In this document: piece by piece, positions 24,832 to 35,458 of the stretch
Layout of the letters: every line of letters starts with the position of its first letter
Position numbering within the stretch: the stretch's first letter is position 1
Assembly (NCBI GenBank): GCA_013416485.1
Contig: JACCEO010000008.1
Coordinates: 62,001-126,000 of the forward strand
Reading direction: 5' to 3'
Source of the DNA: Alcaligenaceae bacterium
Lineage (GTDB): Bacteria > Pseudomonadota > Gammaproteobacteria > Burkholderiales > Burkholderiaceae_B
DNA length: 64,000 nt
The notes under the pieces: generated by a model
Seen by the model: only the letters and a program-made list of their open reading frames with translations
Databases searched by the model: none
What the model was told of the DNA's origin: nothing
Translations under genes and position numbers: made by a program

Positions 24832-26608
24832 GCACTTTCTGCCTATGATCCTCCGGACGGCGCGCAATGATTTGCGCCCATTCGATGGACGCTTTGCAAT
24901 GGCGTGGCGAGTGGCGGCCCAATGCTCACTGGCAAGTCTGGTGTTTATGACCTATGGGATCCCCTTGGCAGCAATAGGCTGCTACCTGATCCTGTTCTTG
25001 ATGAAACCAGACGGTGCCGAGAGCACACTGATGGCAATCGGCGTAGCCGTTCTTGTTTCACTTGTTGTCATATTGCTAATTTATCTTGCACGCTGGACTA
25101 TCGATGACCCGATGTGGCGCATGGTGGTTATCGCTGTGGGTTCCTTTACTTTCATCTACATCGGGGCGGCTAGTCTGTTGGGTCCCATCGGTAATATTCT
25201 GGCGCTGGTTGTGGGTTTTTCCATGTCCTTGCTTAGCGATGTCCCATTTGGCGAGGCCGCCACACGTGCCGTGCTCTATGCTTGGCTGATGACGGTCGCC
25301 CCGATGGGCATCATCGTGATCTTCAATCTTTTATTCGGACGCTCTGCCGTACACTTGTTGCAACAGGAATTGGCACGAAGGCTGGAAACAGCGGCACAAG
25401 CACTAGACCAAGCGGTGGTTACCGACGAATTACTTGAGCTACTGCGCACAGGGAATGAAGAATTAAAAAAACGAGCTGGCTTCATCCGTCTGCTACATCT
25501 GGCACCTTCAGCCCAAACTCAGTACTTAACGTCTGCCATCGACGATACCTATCGTTTGCTGCTTGCAGTGGCTACGCTAGCGACCTACACCCCTGAACCG
25601 CTACGCCATGAGCTTGCATCGCAAAGCCGTTTGGCGGCGCAAGCGGTGGAGGCTCACCAGCCTCTTGATACCCCCCACCAAGACAAGTACTATGATGAAG
25701 GCCCCATAGGCGAAGCCCAGCTAGCATTGGATGTGCTTCTAGGTCATAGACCAAGCACGACAGAGCAGGCCAGCAAGACACCCTTTTTCTTCAAAGATGC
25801 ATTAAGCAACCCGGATTATCCGCGATTCGCGCTTAAGACCACAGCAGCAGCAATCATCAGCTATTTGATCTACACCGCAATTGATTGGCAAGGCATACAC
25901 ACCGCAATGATCACATGCTATGTTGCTGCGCTAACCACCACTGCCGAAACGGTCCACAAGCTGACGCTACGTATTATTGGCTGCTTGATCGGCGCAGCTA
26001 TGGGAGTCGCGTCTATCCTGTTTCTTATTCCTCATATGACCAGCATCGGTGGACTGATGGTTTTGGTATTTGCCGGAATACTTGTTGCTGGATGGGTATC
26101 CTCGGGTAGCGAACGTATCGCTTATGCAGGCATCCAGATTGGTCTTGCTTTTTTACTGACCATACTGCAGGACTTTGGCCCCTCTATTGAACTATCCGCC
26201 GCCTCGGACCGTGTGATGGGCATCTTATTGGGTAACCTGGTCATGTACCTGGTCTTCACCCGTATTTGGCCGTTAAGCATTGCATCGGCAGCACACGATA
26301 AAATCAACAGCGCCCTGAATCAGCTTGCCCAGATAACCCGTTCCCAGCCTAGCCGATCTGCCACTATGGACGAGATCTCGAAAATACTTGCCACACTGCA
26401 CGAAGCCAGAGAAGGCCTTCGTTTAGCAAGGTTTGAACCTAAAAATTTGCGCCAGGATGACGAAATCATTATGCGCCTGAAGACCTTGATCTCTGATACA
26501 GAAGACCTGTGCCGAGGCCTCGCTTTTCAACCTGCCGCACAGACTTATACCCAGACTATCAGCGAAATCAATCAAATGCAGCAATTACTTAGCAAGATCA
26601 AGGGATGA
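24815..26608 (+). CDS. mdtO: FUSC-family inner-membrane transporter, MdtO-like
   Basis: Inner-membrane component of 597 residues with two clusters of about five or six hydrophobic helices (residues 28-175 and 350-500) separated by a soluble helical region, the aromatic-acid exporter/FUSC layout. The start is uncertain: ATG at 24815 lies inside mdtN, and ATG at 24845 follows its stop. It is shorter than E. coli MdtO (about 680). Gene order assigns it as the transporter between MdtN and MdtP. Confidence 0.86.
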   Translation: MAKTAKHFLPMILRTARNDLRPFDGRFAMAWRVAAQCSLASLVFMTYGIPLAAIGCYLILFLMKPDGAESTLMAIGVAVLVSLVVILLIYLARWTIDDPMWRMVVIAVGSFTFIYIGAASLLGPIGNILALVVGFSMSLLSDVPFGEAATRAVLYAWLMTVAPMGIIVIFNLLFGRSAVHLLQQELARRLETAAQALDQAVVTDELLELLRTGNEELKKRAGFIRLLHLAPSAQTQYLTSAIDDTYRLLLAVATLATYTPEPLRHELASQSRLAAQAVEAHQPLDTPHQDKYYDEGPIGEAQLALDVLLGHRPSTTEQASKTPFFFKDALSNPDYPRFALKTTAAAIISYLIYTAIDWQGIHTAMITCYVAALTTTAETVHKLTLRIIGCLIGAAMGVASILFLIPHMTSIGGLMVLVFAGILVAGWVSSGSERIAYAGIQIGLAFLLTILQDFGPSIELSAASDRVMGILLGNLVMYLVFTRIWPLSIASAAHDKINSALNQLAQITRSQPSRSATMDEISKILATLHEAREGLRLARFEPKNLRQDDEIIMRLKTLISDTEDLCRGLAFQPAAQTYTQTISEINQMQQLLSKIKG

Positions 26609-28155
26609 CTACACTGGAACGCATGCCCACCCAACCTCGTCCAGCCCAACGGGTTAGGTCCCTTGCTATAGCAATGTGTATTGCCCTGTCAGGTTGCGCA
26701 ACCCACAGCCTGACCCAGGCACCAGCCTCACCAAGTGCACCGTGGCAACCCGGACACGCAGACGCTACCTCGTCCGCAAGCAAGCCAAATGCTCTTGATA
26801 CCGGCACCGAATTCACAATACCTGCCATCCACGAAGCATCAATTTTGCCTCCGGCACCCATTATTGATAGCGAACAGCCATATAGCCTACCCGCGCTGAT
26901 TGACATCGCCCAGCGTGAAAATCCCGACACGCGCCTGGCATGGAACCGTGCACGGCAAGCAGCCCTGGCAATCGGTGTCGCCGAAGCCACGTTCTTGCCT
27001 ATGCTGTCAGCCAATGTGATTAGCGGTTGGCAAAAGACCCACACACCGCTTCCTTTGCTTCCTGGCGACCGTAGCATCGATACCGAACTACATGGCGTCG
27101 TGCCGGCGCTGGCACTGGAATGGCTGATTTTCGATTTCGGACAGCGCAGAGCCATTGTTGAAGGCATTCAGCATATGTCCTATGCAGCCAATGTGCTATT
27201 CAATGGCACCCACCAAAAAATCATTCACGACGTCACTGAGGCATATTACCAATACGGTGCGGCACGCTATCAGGTAAGCATTGCGACACAAGCGCTGAAA
27301 AATAGCCACCAGGTTGCCGACGCGGTCAAGCAACGCCACAATGCCGGCCTTGCCACTGTGGTCGAAACCGCCCTGGCCAGCCAACAAGTTGCTCAAGCCA
27401 AATTACGTCGGGTCAATTCTGAAGGTGTGGAACAGATTAGCTATCAGGCCGTTCTACGAGCGGTGGGCCTACCGCCTTCCACACGTATCACAATTAGTAA
27501 TCCACCAGAACACGCACTGCCAGATAGCAATTCCGCAGTAACCGACGAAGCCATACAGATGGCGCTTTCCCAGCGCCCCGATGTACTCGCCAGCTATGCC
27601 GCCATGAAAGCGGCCACCGCTGGTATTGCCGCTGCCGAAGCCGAGTTCATGCCCAAGGTGTATTTAGGCGCCGTAGCTGCACACAACCGTACAGATTTCC
27701 AGGTACGTGGCTTGCCCAACATACGCCAGCAAACTGGATCAACCAGCGTACTGCTTGGCGTCACGATACCGCTATTCGATGGTGGGTTGCGCTCGGCACG
27801 CTTGCGAGACGCCCAGATCGAAGCGGCCAAGACTTCCGATACTTTCCAGAAAATACAAATGGACGCCATGCGAGAAATTATCGCTCAGTCCAATCTGTTA
27901 CGTACGGCACTGGCCAGCCATCAGGCGGCATCCGAACTCGTTAAGACAGCAGAAACAACGTACGATGCAGCGCTAGAAGCCTATGGTCATGGGGTTGGTA
28001 CCCTGACAGCAGTCACCATTGCTGTTACAGCGCTACTAGATGCCCAACAAGCCCATATGGATGCACGGACGGTGTCTCAGACAGCGGCAGCGAACCTAGC
28101 ATTTGTAATGGGTGCTATGACCTCATCACGCGAAAGCTGGATCAACGCTTTGTAA
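26605..28155 (+). CDS. mdtP: Outer-membrane efflux lipoprotein, MdtP-like (TolC/OEP family)
   Basis: Outer-membrane channel of 516 residues. It has a lipoprotein signal with lipobox LSGC (cysteine about residue 31), a long Pro/Ser-rich spacer to about residue 85, and two outer-membrane-factor repeats (ALIDIAQRENPDTRLAWNRARQAAL and the second half near residue 320). The start ATG overlaps the mdtO stop by four bases. It completes the tripartite pump. The longer spacer and lipid anchor are usual in NodT/MdtP-type channels. Confidence 0.9.
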   Translation: MTTLERMPTQPRPAQRVRSLAIAMCIALSGCATHSLTQAPASPSAPWQPGHADATSSASKPNALDTGTEFTIPAIHEASILPPAPIIDSEQPYSLPALIDIAQRENPDTRLAWNRARQAALAIGVAEATFLPMLSANVISGWQKTHTPLPLLPGDRSIDTELHGVVPALALEWLIFDFGQRRAIVEGIQHMSYAANVLFNGTHQKIIHDVTEAYYQYGAARYQVSIATQALKNSHQVADAVKQRHNAGLATVVETALASQQVAQAKLRRVNSEGVEQISYQAVLRAVGLPPSTRITISNPPEHALPDSNSAVTDEAIQMALSQRPDVLASYAAMKAATAGIAAAEAEFMPKVYLGAVAAHNRTDFQVRGLPNIRQQTGSTSVLLGVTIPLFDGGLRSARLRDAQIEAAKTSDTFQKIQMDAMREIIAQSNLLRTALASHQAASELVKTAETTYDAALEAYGHGVGTLTAVTIAVTALLDAQQAHMDARTVSQTAAANLAFVMGAMTSSRESWINAL

Positions 28156-28166
28156 TTGTGCACGGT

Positions 28167-28982
28167 TCAAAACCGATACGTTAAGCCTACTATCGGGCCA
28201 CGTAAACGCGTGTCATAAACATGCCCTTTGTGATCGTAATCGACATCAAGGACTTTGTATCCAGCAGAAACGGAAAACGCGTCGGTAAAGGCATAGTTCA
28301 TCGTCGCTAGTGCTGACCAAGACAAATCAGAGCCAGCACCAAAGCCACCAATATCCGCTTGGGCCTGTAAGGAAAGTGAATCCGTCAGGCGTATGAAGGT
28401 ACGCGCACCAATCACGGGCTCGATCCAGCCAAAGTTTTCTTTGTAGCTTCGAGACAGCCCCAGCGCACTGACGTTCACCTTGTTCGAGATATGCCAGAAG
28501 CGCACGCCTCCTAGGGCGTCCAGTGTAAAGTCAGGCGTATCCAACACGCGGTAACCACCTAGCAGCGTTGCCATGAACTGCTTGCTATCGACACTACCAT
28601 GCACAACAGTTCCTGGCGGCGTTGGCCCAACGGGAGGCAGTGGGCCAGCGGCCTGGCTTTCCTTGGTATTGACATACACGATGTCACCTGACAGCACGTA
28701 GCGATCATAGCGCCCCCATATATTAATGAAGCCACCAATTTTAAGATCATCAAGTACGTCCGAAAAAGACTTGTCCACGCCTATGGTGGGTCCACGCCGA
28801 AATGGCGAGATCTTGCCATCAAGCCCCGCAGCCCATAGGTAAGGGGTAACTTGTAGTGCCCAGTCTGACTGGACCTGAGATGGCGCTGCCGCTTCCCCTG
28901 CAGCAGCCACTTGGGCAGCGTAGGTGGCGGAAGTAGTGCAAATACTTAAGGCAACTGCGATGCTATATGCGTATCTATTCAA
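28167..28982 (-). CDS. Outer-membrane beta-barrel protein of unknown role
   Basis: Protein of 271 residues with a signal peptide ending TYAAQVAA and a mature part beginning WALQVTPYLWAAGLDGKISP, the opening block of a family of small outer-membrane proteins. Alternating aromatic/hydrophobic strands continue to a C-terminal phenylalanine (VGLTYRF), as expected for an 8- to 12-strand barrel. It converges with mdtP, whose stop is 12 bp away. No function can be assigned. Confidence 0.78.
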   Translation of the reverse strand: MNRYAYSIAVALSICTTSATYAAQVAAAGEAAAPSQVQSDWALQVTPYLWAAGLDGKISPFRRGPTIGVDKSFSDVLDDLKIGGFINIWGRYDRYVLSGDIVYVNTKESQAAGPLPPVGPTPPGTVVHGSVDSKQFMATLLGGYRVLDTPDFTLDALGGVRFWHISNKVNVSALGLSRSYKENFGWIEPVIGARTFIRLTDSLSLQAQADIGGFGAGSDLSWSALATMNYAFTDAFSVSAGYKVLDVDYDHKGHVYDTRLRGPIVGLTYRF

Positions 28983-29017
28983 GAAAATCTCTTAGTAGAT
29001 TAGCGTGTCACGCTCAA

Positions 29018-29059
29018 ATAAAAAGGCCTGAGCCCGGCACAACACCGAGTTCAGACCTT
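29018..29059 (-). terminator. Intrinsic terminator after pnp
   Basis: On the minus strand AAGGTCTGAACTCGG and CCGGGCTCAGGCCTT pair over 15 positions with two mismatches around a 7-base loop and are followed by a T-rich run (TTTTTATTT). It begins 41 bases past the pnp stop. Confidence 0.85.
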
Positions 29060-29099
29060 AGACCACGGCAATAACTACCGCGGACCTGATACTTACAAT

Positions 29100-31256
29100 T
29101 TAGGCTTCAGGAGCAGCAGGTGCTGCATCTGGACCCTGAGGACCACCCTGAGCTTCAATACCACCTATGGCTTTCATGGACAGACGCAAACGACCTTTGT
29201 CGTCGGCTTCTATCACCTTGATGCGCACTACCTGACCCACTTTCAACACGTCGTTGATGTTGGCGATACGGTAGTTGGCGATTTCAGAAATGTGCAGCAA
29301 GCCATCACGGCCAGGCAGAACCTGAACAATGGCGCCAAAGTCCAACAAACGCAGCACTGGACCTTCGTATTCCTGACCCACTTCTACATCAGCGGTCAGT
29401 TCTTTAATGCGACGCTCGGCCTCGCGAGCCTTGTCCAGATCCGCACTAGAGATAGTGATCAAGCCATCGTCACCGATATCAATCTGAGTACCAGTTTCTT
29501 CGGTTAGAGCGCGTATGGTAGCGCCACCCTTACCAATGACATCACGGATTTTTTCAGGATTAATCTTGACGGTGAGCATACGTGGAGCAAATTCGGACAG
29601 TTCGGTACGCGAACCTTCGATAGCTTCCTTCATCTTTTCCAAGATGTGCAAGCGGCCTTCACGGGCTTGCGCCAATGCAACTTGCATGATGTCTTTGGTG
29701 ATGCCCTGGATTTTTATGTCCATTTGCAAAGCGGTAATACCATTTTCAGTACCAGCCACTTTGAAGTCCATGTCGCCCAGATGATCTTCGTCGCCCAAGA
29801 TATCGGTCAAGACAGCAAAACGACCGCCGTCTTTGATCAAGCCCATAGCAACACCAGCCACGTGATCCTTAACAGGCACGCCGGCATCCATCATGGCCAA
29901 AGAACCACCGCACACGGACGCCATCGAGGACGAACCGTTGGATTCGGTGATTTCCGACACCACACGTATGGTGTACTGGAAATCTTCGGGTGCAGGCAAT
30001 ACAGCAACCAGCGAACGCTTAGCTAGACGACCGTGGCCAATTTCGCGACGCTTGGTGAAACCAAAGCGACCGGTTTCACCGGTGGAGAACGGTGGGAAGT
30101 TATAGTGCAGCAAGAAACGATCACGGTATTCACCCATGATGGAATCGATGATTTGCTCGTCTTGCTTGGTGCCCAGAGTGGCAACCACGATGGCCTGGGT
30201 TTCACCACGAGTGAACAAGGCGCTACCGTGTGCACGTGGCAATATGCCTAAGCGTACGCTAATAGGACGTACGGTGCGGGTGTCGCGACCGTCAATACGG
30301 GGCTCGCCTGCCAGAATTTGACTACGAACAATATTGGCTTCCAGATCAAACAGCATGCTGTCAACCAGGACGTTATCAGGAGCGTCTTCGCCCTGAGCTT
30401 GTGCTTGCTGAGCAAGTGCTGCTTTGGCGCTGGCATAGACTTCGCGCACCTGAGTAGTACGTGCTTGCTTTTCACGCGTTTGGTAAGCAGCTTGTAGACC
30501 AGGCAATGCCGCTGCGCTAACGGCGGCGACCAGCGCTTCGTTAACGGGTGCAGGCTGCCAATCCCATTCTGGTTTGCCAGCTTCGGCCACCAGGTCGTGT
30601 ATAGCGTTGATAGCCACTTGCATTTGCTCGTGACCAAAAACCACACCACCCAGCATCACTTCTTCGGACAACTGCTGAGCTTCCGATTCCACCATGAGTA
30701 CAGCGGCTTCGGTGCCAGCAACCACCAGGTTCAACTGTGATTCAGACAGTTGGCTGGCAACAGGGTTAAGCACGTATTCGTTGTTAATGTAACCCACGCG
30801 CGCTGCGCCTATGGGACCATCAAAGGGAATACCAGAAATTGCCAAAGCCGCCGAAGCGCCTATCATGGCGGGGATATCTGGGTCCACTTCAGGGTTAACC
30901 GACAGCGTGTGTACGATCACTTGTACGTCGTTATAGAAACCTTCGGGAAACAAAGGACGCAAGGGACGATCAATTAAACGTGAGGTCAGTGTTTCTTTTT
31001 CGGAAGGCTTACCTTCGCGCTTGAAAAAACCGCCGGGTATACGACCCGCTGCATAGGTTTTTTCAACGTAGTCTACCGTTAAAGGGAAGAAGTCCTGACC
31101 AGCTTTAGCAGTTTTGTTGGCTACAACAGTAGCCAAAATTACGGTGTCGTCAACCGAAACCAGCACGGAACCCGAGGCCTGACGAGCAATCTCGCCAGTT
31201 TCCAGAACCACGGTGTGCTGGCCGTATTGAAACGACTTAGTCACTTTATTAAACAT
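29100..31256 (-). CDS. pnp: Polyribonucleotide nucleotidyltransferase (PNPase)
   Basis: Degradosome 3'-5' exoribonuclease that cleaves RNA phosphorolytically. The 718 residues carry, in order, RNase PH domain 1 (about 10-145), the all-helical linker, RNase PH domain 2 (about 310-540, with the [25 protein letters not shown] block), a KH domain ([20 protein letters not shown], about 560) and an S1 domain ([30 protein letters not shown], about 625-690). The ATG has an AAGGATA ribosome site. It follows rpsO with a 40-bp inverted repeat in between, the classical site for RNase III-dependent autoregulation. Confidence 0.98.
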   Translation of the reverse strand: MFNKVTKSFQYGQHTVVLETGEIARQASGSVLVSVDDTVILATVVANKTAKAGQDFFPLTVDYVEKTYAAGRIPGGFFKREGKPSEKETLTSRLIDRPLRPLFPEGFYNDVQVIVHTLSVNPEVDPDIPAMIGASAALAISGIPFDGPIGAARVGYINNEYVLNPVASQLSESQLNLVVAGTEAAVLMVESEAQQLSEEVMLGGVVFGHEQMQVAINAIHDLVAEAGKPEWDWQPAPVNEALVAAVSAAALPGLQAAYQTREKQARTTQVREVYASAKAALAQQAQAQGEDAPDNVLVDSMLFDLEANIVRSQILAGEPRIDGRDTRTVRPISVRLGILPRAHGSALFTRGETQAIVVATLGTKQDEQIIDSIMGEYRDRFLLHYNFPPFSTGETGRFGFTKRREIGHGRLAKRSLVAVLPAPEDFQYTIRVVSEITESNGSSSMASVCGGSLAMMDAGVPVKDHVAGVAMGLIKDGGRFAVLTDILGDEDHLGDMDFKVAGTENGITALQMDIKIQGITKDIMQVALAQAREGRLHILEKMKEAIEGSRTELSEFAPRMLTVKINPEKIRDVIGKGGATIRALTEETGTQIDIGDDGLITISSADLDKAREAERRIKELTADVEVGQEYEGPVLRLLDFGAIVQVLPGRDGLLHISEIANYRIANINDVLKVGQVVRIKVIEADDKGRLRLSMKAIGGIEAQGGPQGPDAAPAAPEA

Positions 31257-31275
31257 TGTGGAATATCCTTACAAT

Positions 31276-31320
31276 AAAAAAACCGTGGACACCACGATAA
31301 TTATCGTAGTGTCCACGGTT
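31276..31320 (-). promoter_or_regulatory. Long hairpin between rpsO and pnp (terminator / RNase III processing site)
   Basis: Two 20-bp arms (31281-31300 and 31301-31320) match with one mismatch and virtually no loop, followed on the minus strand by seven T. It would end many rpsO transcripts and also form a double-stranded RNA upstream of pnp. In E. coli RNase III cuts such a stem and PNPase then represses its own translation; similar control here is inference. Confidence 0.85.
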
Positions 31321-31345
31321 GCATCGCGGGGAGCCAGCCCCAATA

Positions 31346-31615
31346 TCACTTACGTAGACCGAGCTTTTCGATCAGTGCGCGATAAGAGTCAAGATTGCGG
31401 CTCTTTAAGTAATCAAGCAATTTGCGGCGACGGCTAACCATGCGCAGCAGACCACGGCGTGAGTGGTGGTCTTTCATGTGGGCCTTGAAGTGACCTGTTA
31501 ATTCGTTGATACGTGCAGTTAACAGTGCAACCTGAACTTCAGGTGAACCTGTGTCGCCTTTGGCGCGTTGGAATTCTGCAACGATATCGGATTTTTTGAT
31601 GTCAGCAACGGACAT
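31346..31615 (-). CDS. rpsO: 30S ribosomal protein S15
   Basis: Ribosomal protein binding the central domain of 16S rRNA, 89 residues, exactly family length. Conserved features are the [15 protein letters not shown] block (22-36), the [23 protein letters not shown] stretch and the terminal LGLRK. A GAGG ribosome site precedes the ATG. It forms the usual rpsO-pnp pair. Confidence 0.98.
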   Translation of the reverse strand: MSVADIKKSDIVAEFQRAKGDTGSPEVQVALLTARINELTGHFKAHMKDHHSRRGLLRMVSRRRKLLDYLKSRNLDSYRALIEKLGLRK

Positions 31616-31741
31616 TTGAGCCTCGTAAAAACATGCGACAGAACTGAGGGGTCCTGACGTGATGGGTGGAAAGCCAAGATTATACCGGAATGTTGAGACT
31701 GAGTGTATATTTAGTTAACAACCGCGCATTAAGAGAACAGC

Positions 31742-32266
31742 ATGCCACTAGGAAATCGACTCACCAAGACCTTGCTACCTGCACTGACCATATTTGCCTT
31801 AACCGGCTGCACCACTATGGCCGACCTGCCAGCAGGCACACCCTTGAATCAAATTCAGGCCAAATATGGCCCACCCAGCACCGTATGCCCCACCCCTGAC
31901 GGTGGACAGCGTTTGATTTGGTCTACCCAACCGAATGGGCAGTATGCCTGGGGAACCACCGTTGATGCACAAGGACAAACCGGTGCCATAGTACCCATAC
32001 TGACCGACGCCCACTTTAACGTACTGGCTCAAGGCACATGGACCGAAGATCAGGTCATATGCGAATTTGGGCAGCCGTCAATTATTGATACAGTGGGCTT
32101 ACCAGGGTCTAGTCACAAAGTATTCAGCTATCGCTACCGTCAAAGCCACGTATGGAATTCATTAATGTATGTGTACTTTGACCAATACAGCGGGCTGGTC
32201 ACACGTTTCCACGCTGGACCAGACCCTATGTATGACGACAGAAACCGTATAGGATTTATGTTTTAG
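31742..32266 (+). CDS. Lipoprotein of unknown function with two BamE-like repeats
   Basis: Exported lipoprotein of 174 residues. Signal peptide with lipobox LTGC places the lipidated cysteine at residue 21. The mature part has a first repeat AGTPLNQIQAKYGPPSTVC and a second, weaker one TEDQVICEFGQPSIID, a pattern like the SmpA/BamE fold. It overlaps convergent pssA by four bases. The role is unknown; outer-membrane location is inferred from the absence of Asp at position +2 (Cys-Thr). Confidence 0.78.
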   Translation: MPLGNRLTKTLLPALTIFALTGCTTMADLPAGTPLNQIQAKYGPPSTVCPTPDGGQRLIWSTQPNGQYAWGTTVDAQGQTGAIVPILTDAHFNVLAQGTWTEDQVICEFGQPSIIDTVGLPGSSHKVFSYRYRQSHVWNSLMYVYFDQYSGLVTRFHAGPDPMYDDRNRIGFMF

Positions 32267-33045
32267 TTATCTGTAGTGCCAGTGTCTTCGTGACGCTGGC
32301 GGGTAAGACGCTGAGCGCGACGCACACGCCAGATCATAACCACCCAGCCTGACAAGCCATACACCACAAACAAGCCAAACAAAGCAATAGGCGGGTTACT
32401 GGACACAAACACAAAGACCGCAACCAATACCAGCATGACCCAAAACGGCACGCTACGGCCTAAAGCAAAGCTTTTACCACTATAAAATGGTGCATTGGTG
32501 ACCATAGCTATGCCTGCATATACCGTAATGGAAAATGCAGTCCAAGCGATGGTGTCATCCGACATCACCAATTTATTATCTACCACCAGCCAAACAAAAC
32601 CAGCGACCAAGGCTGCTGCTGCCGGACTGGGCAAACCCTGAAAAAAACGCTTATCGACGACGGCAATATTGGTATTGAAACGAGCCAAACGCAAGGCGGC
32701 ACCCACCACATAAATAAACGCGGCCAACCACCCCCAACGACCCAAGCCCTGTAGCTGCCAAATGTACATGACCAAGGCAGGTGCCATACCGAAGGAAATC
32801 ATGTCGGACAACGAGTCGTATTGCTCACCAAATGCCGACTGAGTATTCGTTAGCCTGGCCACTCGCCCGTCCATCCCGTCAAAGACCATTGCCAAGAAAA
32901 TAGCAATAGCCGCCATTTCAAAGCGACCATTCATGGCTTGAACCACCGCGTAAAACCCAGCAAACAGATTCGCGGTGGTAAAGGCATTGGGCAGCAGGTA
33001 AATGCTGCGCCGACGGTGTTTTTCGTCAGATGTAAGGTTAGGCAT
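32263..33045 (-). CDS. pssA: CDP-diacylglycerol-serine O-phosphatidyltransferase
   Basis: Inner-membrane enzyme of 260 residues that makes phosphatidylserine from CDP-diacylglycerol and serine. The CDP-alcohol phosphotransferase motif is clear: DGMDGRVARLTNTQSAFGEQYDSLSD (about 56-81; aspartates bind metal). Several hydrophobic helices follow. It is the subclass II (membrane) type, not the enteric peripheral enzyme. It lies three bases downstream of psd, which acts next in the pathway. Confidence 0.95.
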   Translation of the reverse strand: MPNLTSDEKHRRRSIYLLPNAFTTANLFAGFYAVVQAMNGRFEMAAIAIFLAMVFDGMDGRVARLTNTQSAFGEQYDSLSDMISFGMAPALVMYIWQLQGLGRWGWLAAFIYVVGAALRLARFNTNIAVVDKRFFQGLPSPAAAALVAGFVWLVVDNKLVMSDDTIAWTAFSITVYAGIAMVTNAPFYSGKSFALGRSVPFWVMLVLVAVFVFVSSNPPIALFGLFVVYGLSGWVVMIWRVRRAQRLTRQRHEDTGTTDN

Positions 33046-33048
33046 GAA

Positions 33049-33720
33049 TTAGCTAATGACTTCTGTCGTCGGTTCAGGCAGTTCAGCCAGTACCGTACTC
33101 GTCGCACTGACTTTATCGCCTATAGCAACCCGCGGACGACTACCTAATGGCAGGTAGACATCGACTCGCGAGCCGAAGCGAATAAATCCATAACGCTGGC
33201 CTTGGTACAGCTTATCGCCTTCCTTCACATAACAAAGGATGCGTTTAGCCACCAAACCAGCCACTTGAACAGCCGTAACAACTTGCCCTTCAGGGGTGAG
33301 TATCACGGTTGCATTACGTTCATTCTGTAATGAGGCCTTATCCAAGGCGGCATTAAAAAATTTACCAGCGAAGTAGTTAACCGACTGCACAGTGCCTTTA
33401 ACAGGAACGCGGTTAGAGTGCACATTAAATACGTTCATGAACACACTGATTTTAATCGCATCGCGATCAGCGTATATATCACGGACTTCTTCAACAGCCA
33501 CGATGCGGCCATCGGCCGGGCTAAGCACGTTCAATTCGCCATCAGGTGCCACACGACCTGGATCGCGGAAAAACTGCAGCACAAAAACAGACAGTATCCA
33601 AAACGGTATGGACGCCAGACCGGACCAGAAACTGACCAACACAGAAATAAGCACGATACCTGCCAAGAATGGCCAGCCTTCGCGCGCGATTAGGGGATGA
33701 GGATAAGATGGTTTATACAT
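33049..33720 (-). CDS. psd: Phosphatidylserine decarboxylase proenzyme
   Basis: Membrane-associated pyruvoyl enzyme converting phosphatidylserine to phosphatidylethanolamine. The ATG at 33720 ([10 protein letters not shown]) gives 223 residues, normal for the short Psd class; a start ten codons earlier is less likely. The autocleavage site is the GS of [10 protein letters not shown] near residue 190. A hydrophobic segment near the N-terminus (residues 14-43) anchors the proenzyme. It forms a psd-pssA pair downstream of ilvC. Confidence 0.95.
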   Translation of the reverse strand: MYKPSYPHPLIAREGWPFLAGIVLISVLVSFWSGLASIPFWILSVFVLQFFRDPGRVAPDGELNVLSPADGRIVAVEEVRDIYADRDAIKISVFMNVFNVHSNRVPVKGTVQSVNYFAGKFFNAALDKASLQNERNATVILTPEGQVVTAVQVAGLVAKRILCYVKEGDKLYQGQRYGFIRFGSRVDVYLPLGSRPRVAIGDKVSATSTVLAELPEPTTEVIS

Positions 33721-33772
33721 GGTAAGACGAAGAATAACCGAAATGCACAAAAATGTTTGCTTAAACGAACAA

Positions 33773-33823
33773 ACGTCCGCTATGAAGTAGCCCCTTTCAG
33801 GATGGGCTAGTCATAACGGACGT
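33773..33823 (-). terminator. Terminator-like hairpin after ilvC
   Basis: Long imperfect stem: ACGTCCG, TATGA and TAGCCC elements on one side pair with GGGCTA, TCATA and CGGACGT on the other, followed on the minus strand by TTTGTTCGTTT. It lies 58 bases beyond the ilvC stop and 53 bases before psd, separating the ilv operon from psd-pssA. Confidence 0.75.
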
Positions 33824-33880
33824 CTGTATCCAAGAGCCCAGATTAGCAAAAACCACGCTAATCCGTAGACAGAACTGTGC

Positions 33881-34915
<1,035 letters not shown>

Positions 34916-34955
34916 TCAATTATGTGTTGGGTAGCAAGCTGACGCCTGCTGGTCA

Positions 34956-35447
34956 TTACAACTTCAGTACGCGCTCGCCACGGCCTATACCAGATACGCC
35001 TGTACGAACAGTTTCCAAGATGGCAGTACGATCTAAAGCCCCAATAAAGGCTTCGATTTTATCCTGATCGCCGGTCAGTTCTATGGTGTAGGCCTTGTCG
35101 GTCACATCGATAATGCGACCACGGAAAATATCAGCCATACGCTTCATTTCTTCACGTTCTTTGCCCACGGCCCTGACCTTGATCAGCATCAGTTCACGTT
35201 CTACATGTGGCCCTTCGGACAAATCCACGACTTTAACCACATCGACCAAACGGTTCAAATGCTTGGTGATTTGCTCAATGATCTCGTCTGACCCTTTGGT
35301 AACTATGGTCATACGCGACAAGGTACTGTCTTCGGTAGGCGCTACGGTCAGGGTTTCAATGTTGTATCCACGCGCAGAAAACAAGCCAACCACTCGTGAC
35401 AACGCACCCGGTTCGTTTTCCAGAAGGATAGAAATTACATGTTTCAT
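34956..35447 (-). CDS. ilvH: Acetolactate synthase small (regulatory) subunit
   Basis: Regulatory subunit of acetohydroxyacid synthase, 163 residues. The N-terminal ACT domain begins MKHVISILLENEPGALSRVVGLFSARGYNIETL, the valine-binding region; the C-terminal domain ends in GVSGIGRGERVLKL. It follows ilvI after 11 bp. Valine feedback inhibition is expected from the family. Confidence 0.97.
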   Translation of the reverse strand: MKHVISILLENEPGALSRVVGLFSARGYNIETLTVAPTEDSTLSRMTIVTKGSDEIIEQITKHLNRLVDVVKVVDLSEGPHVERELMLIKVRAVGKEREEMKRMADIFRGRIIDVTDKAYTIELTGDQDKIEAFIGALDRTAILETVRTGVSGIGRGERVLKL

Positions 35448-35458
35448 TTCTTGCTTCC

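Noticed and set aside
29018-31320. The hairpins around pnp as a CRISPR-like or repeat array
   Set aside because: They are two unrelated inverted repeats acting as terminator or processing stems, with no spacing regularity.
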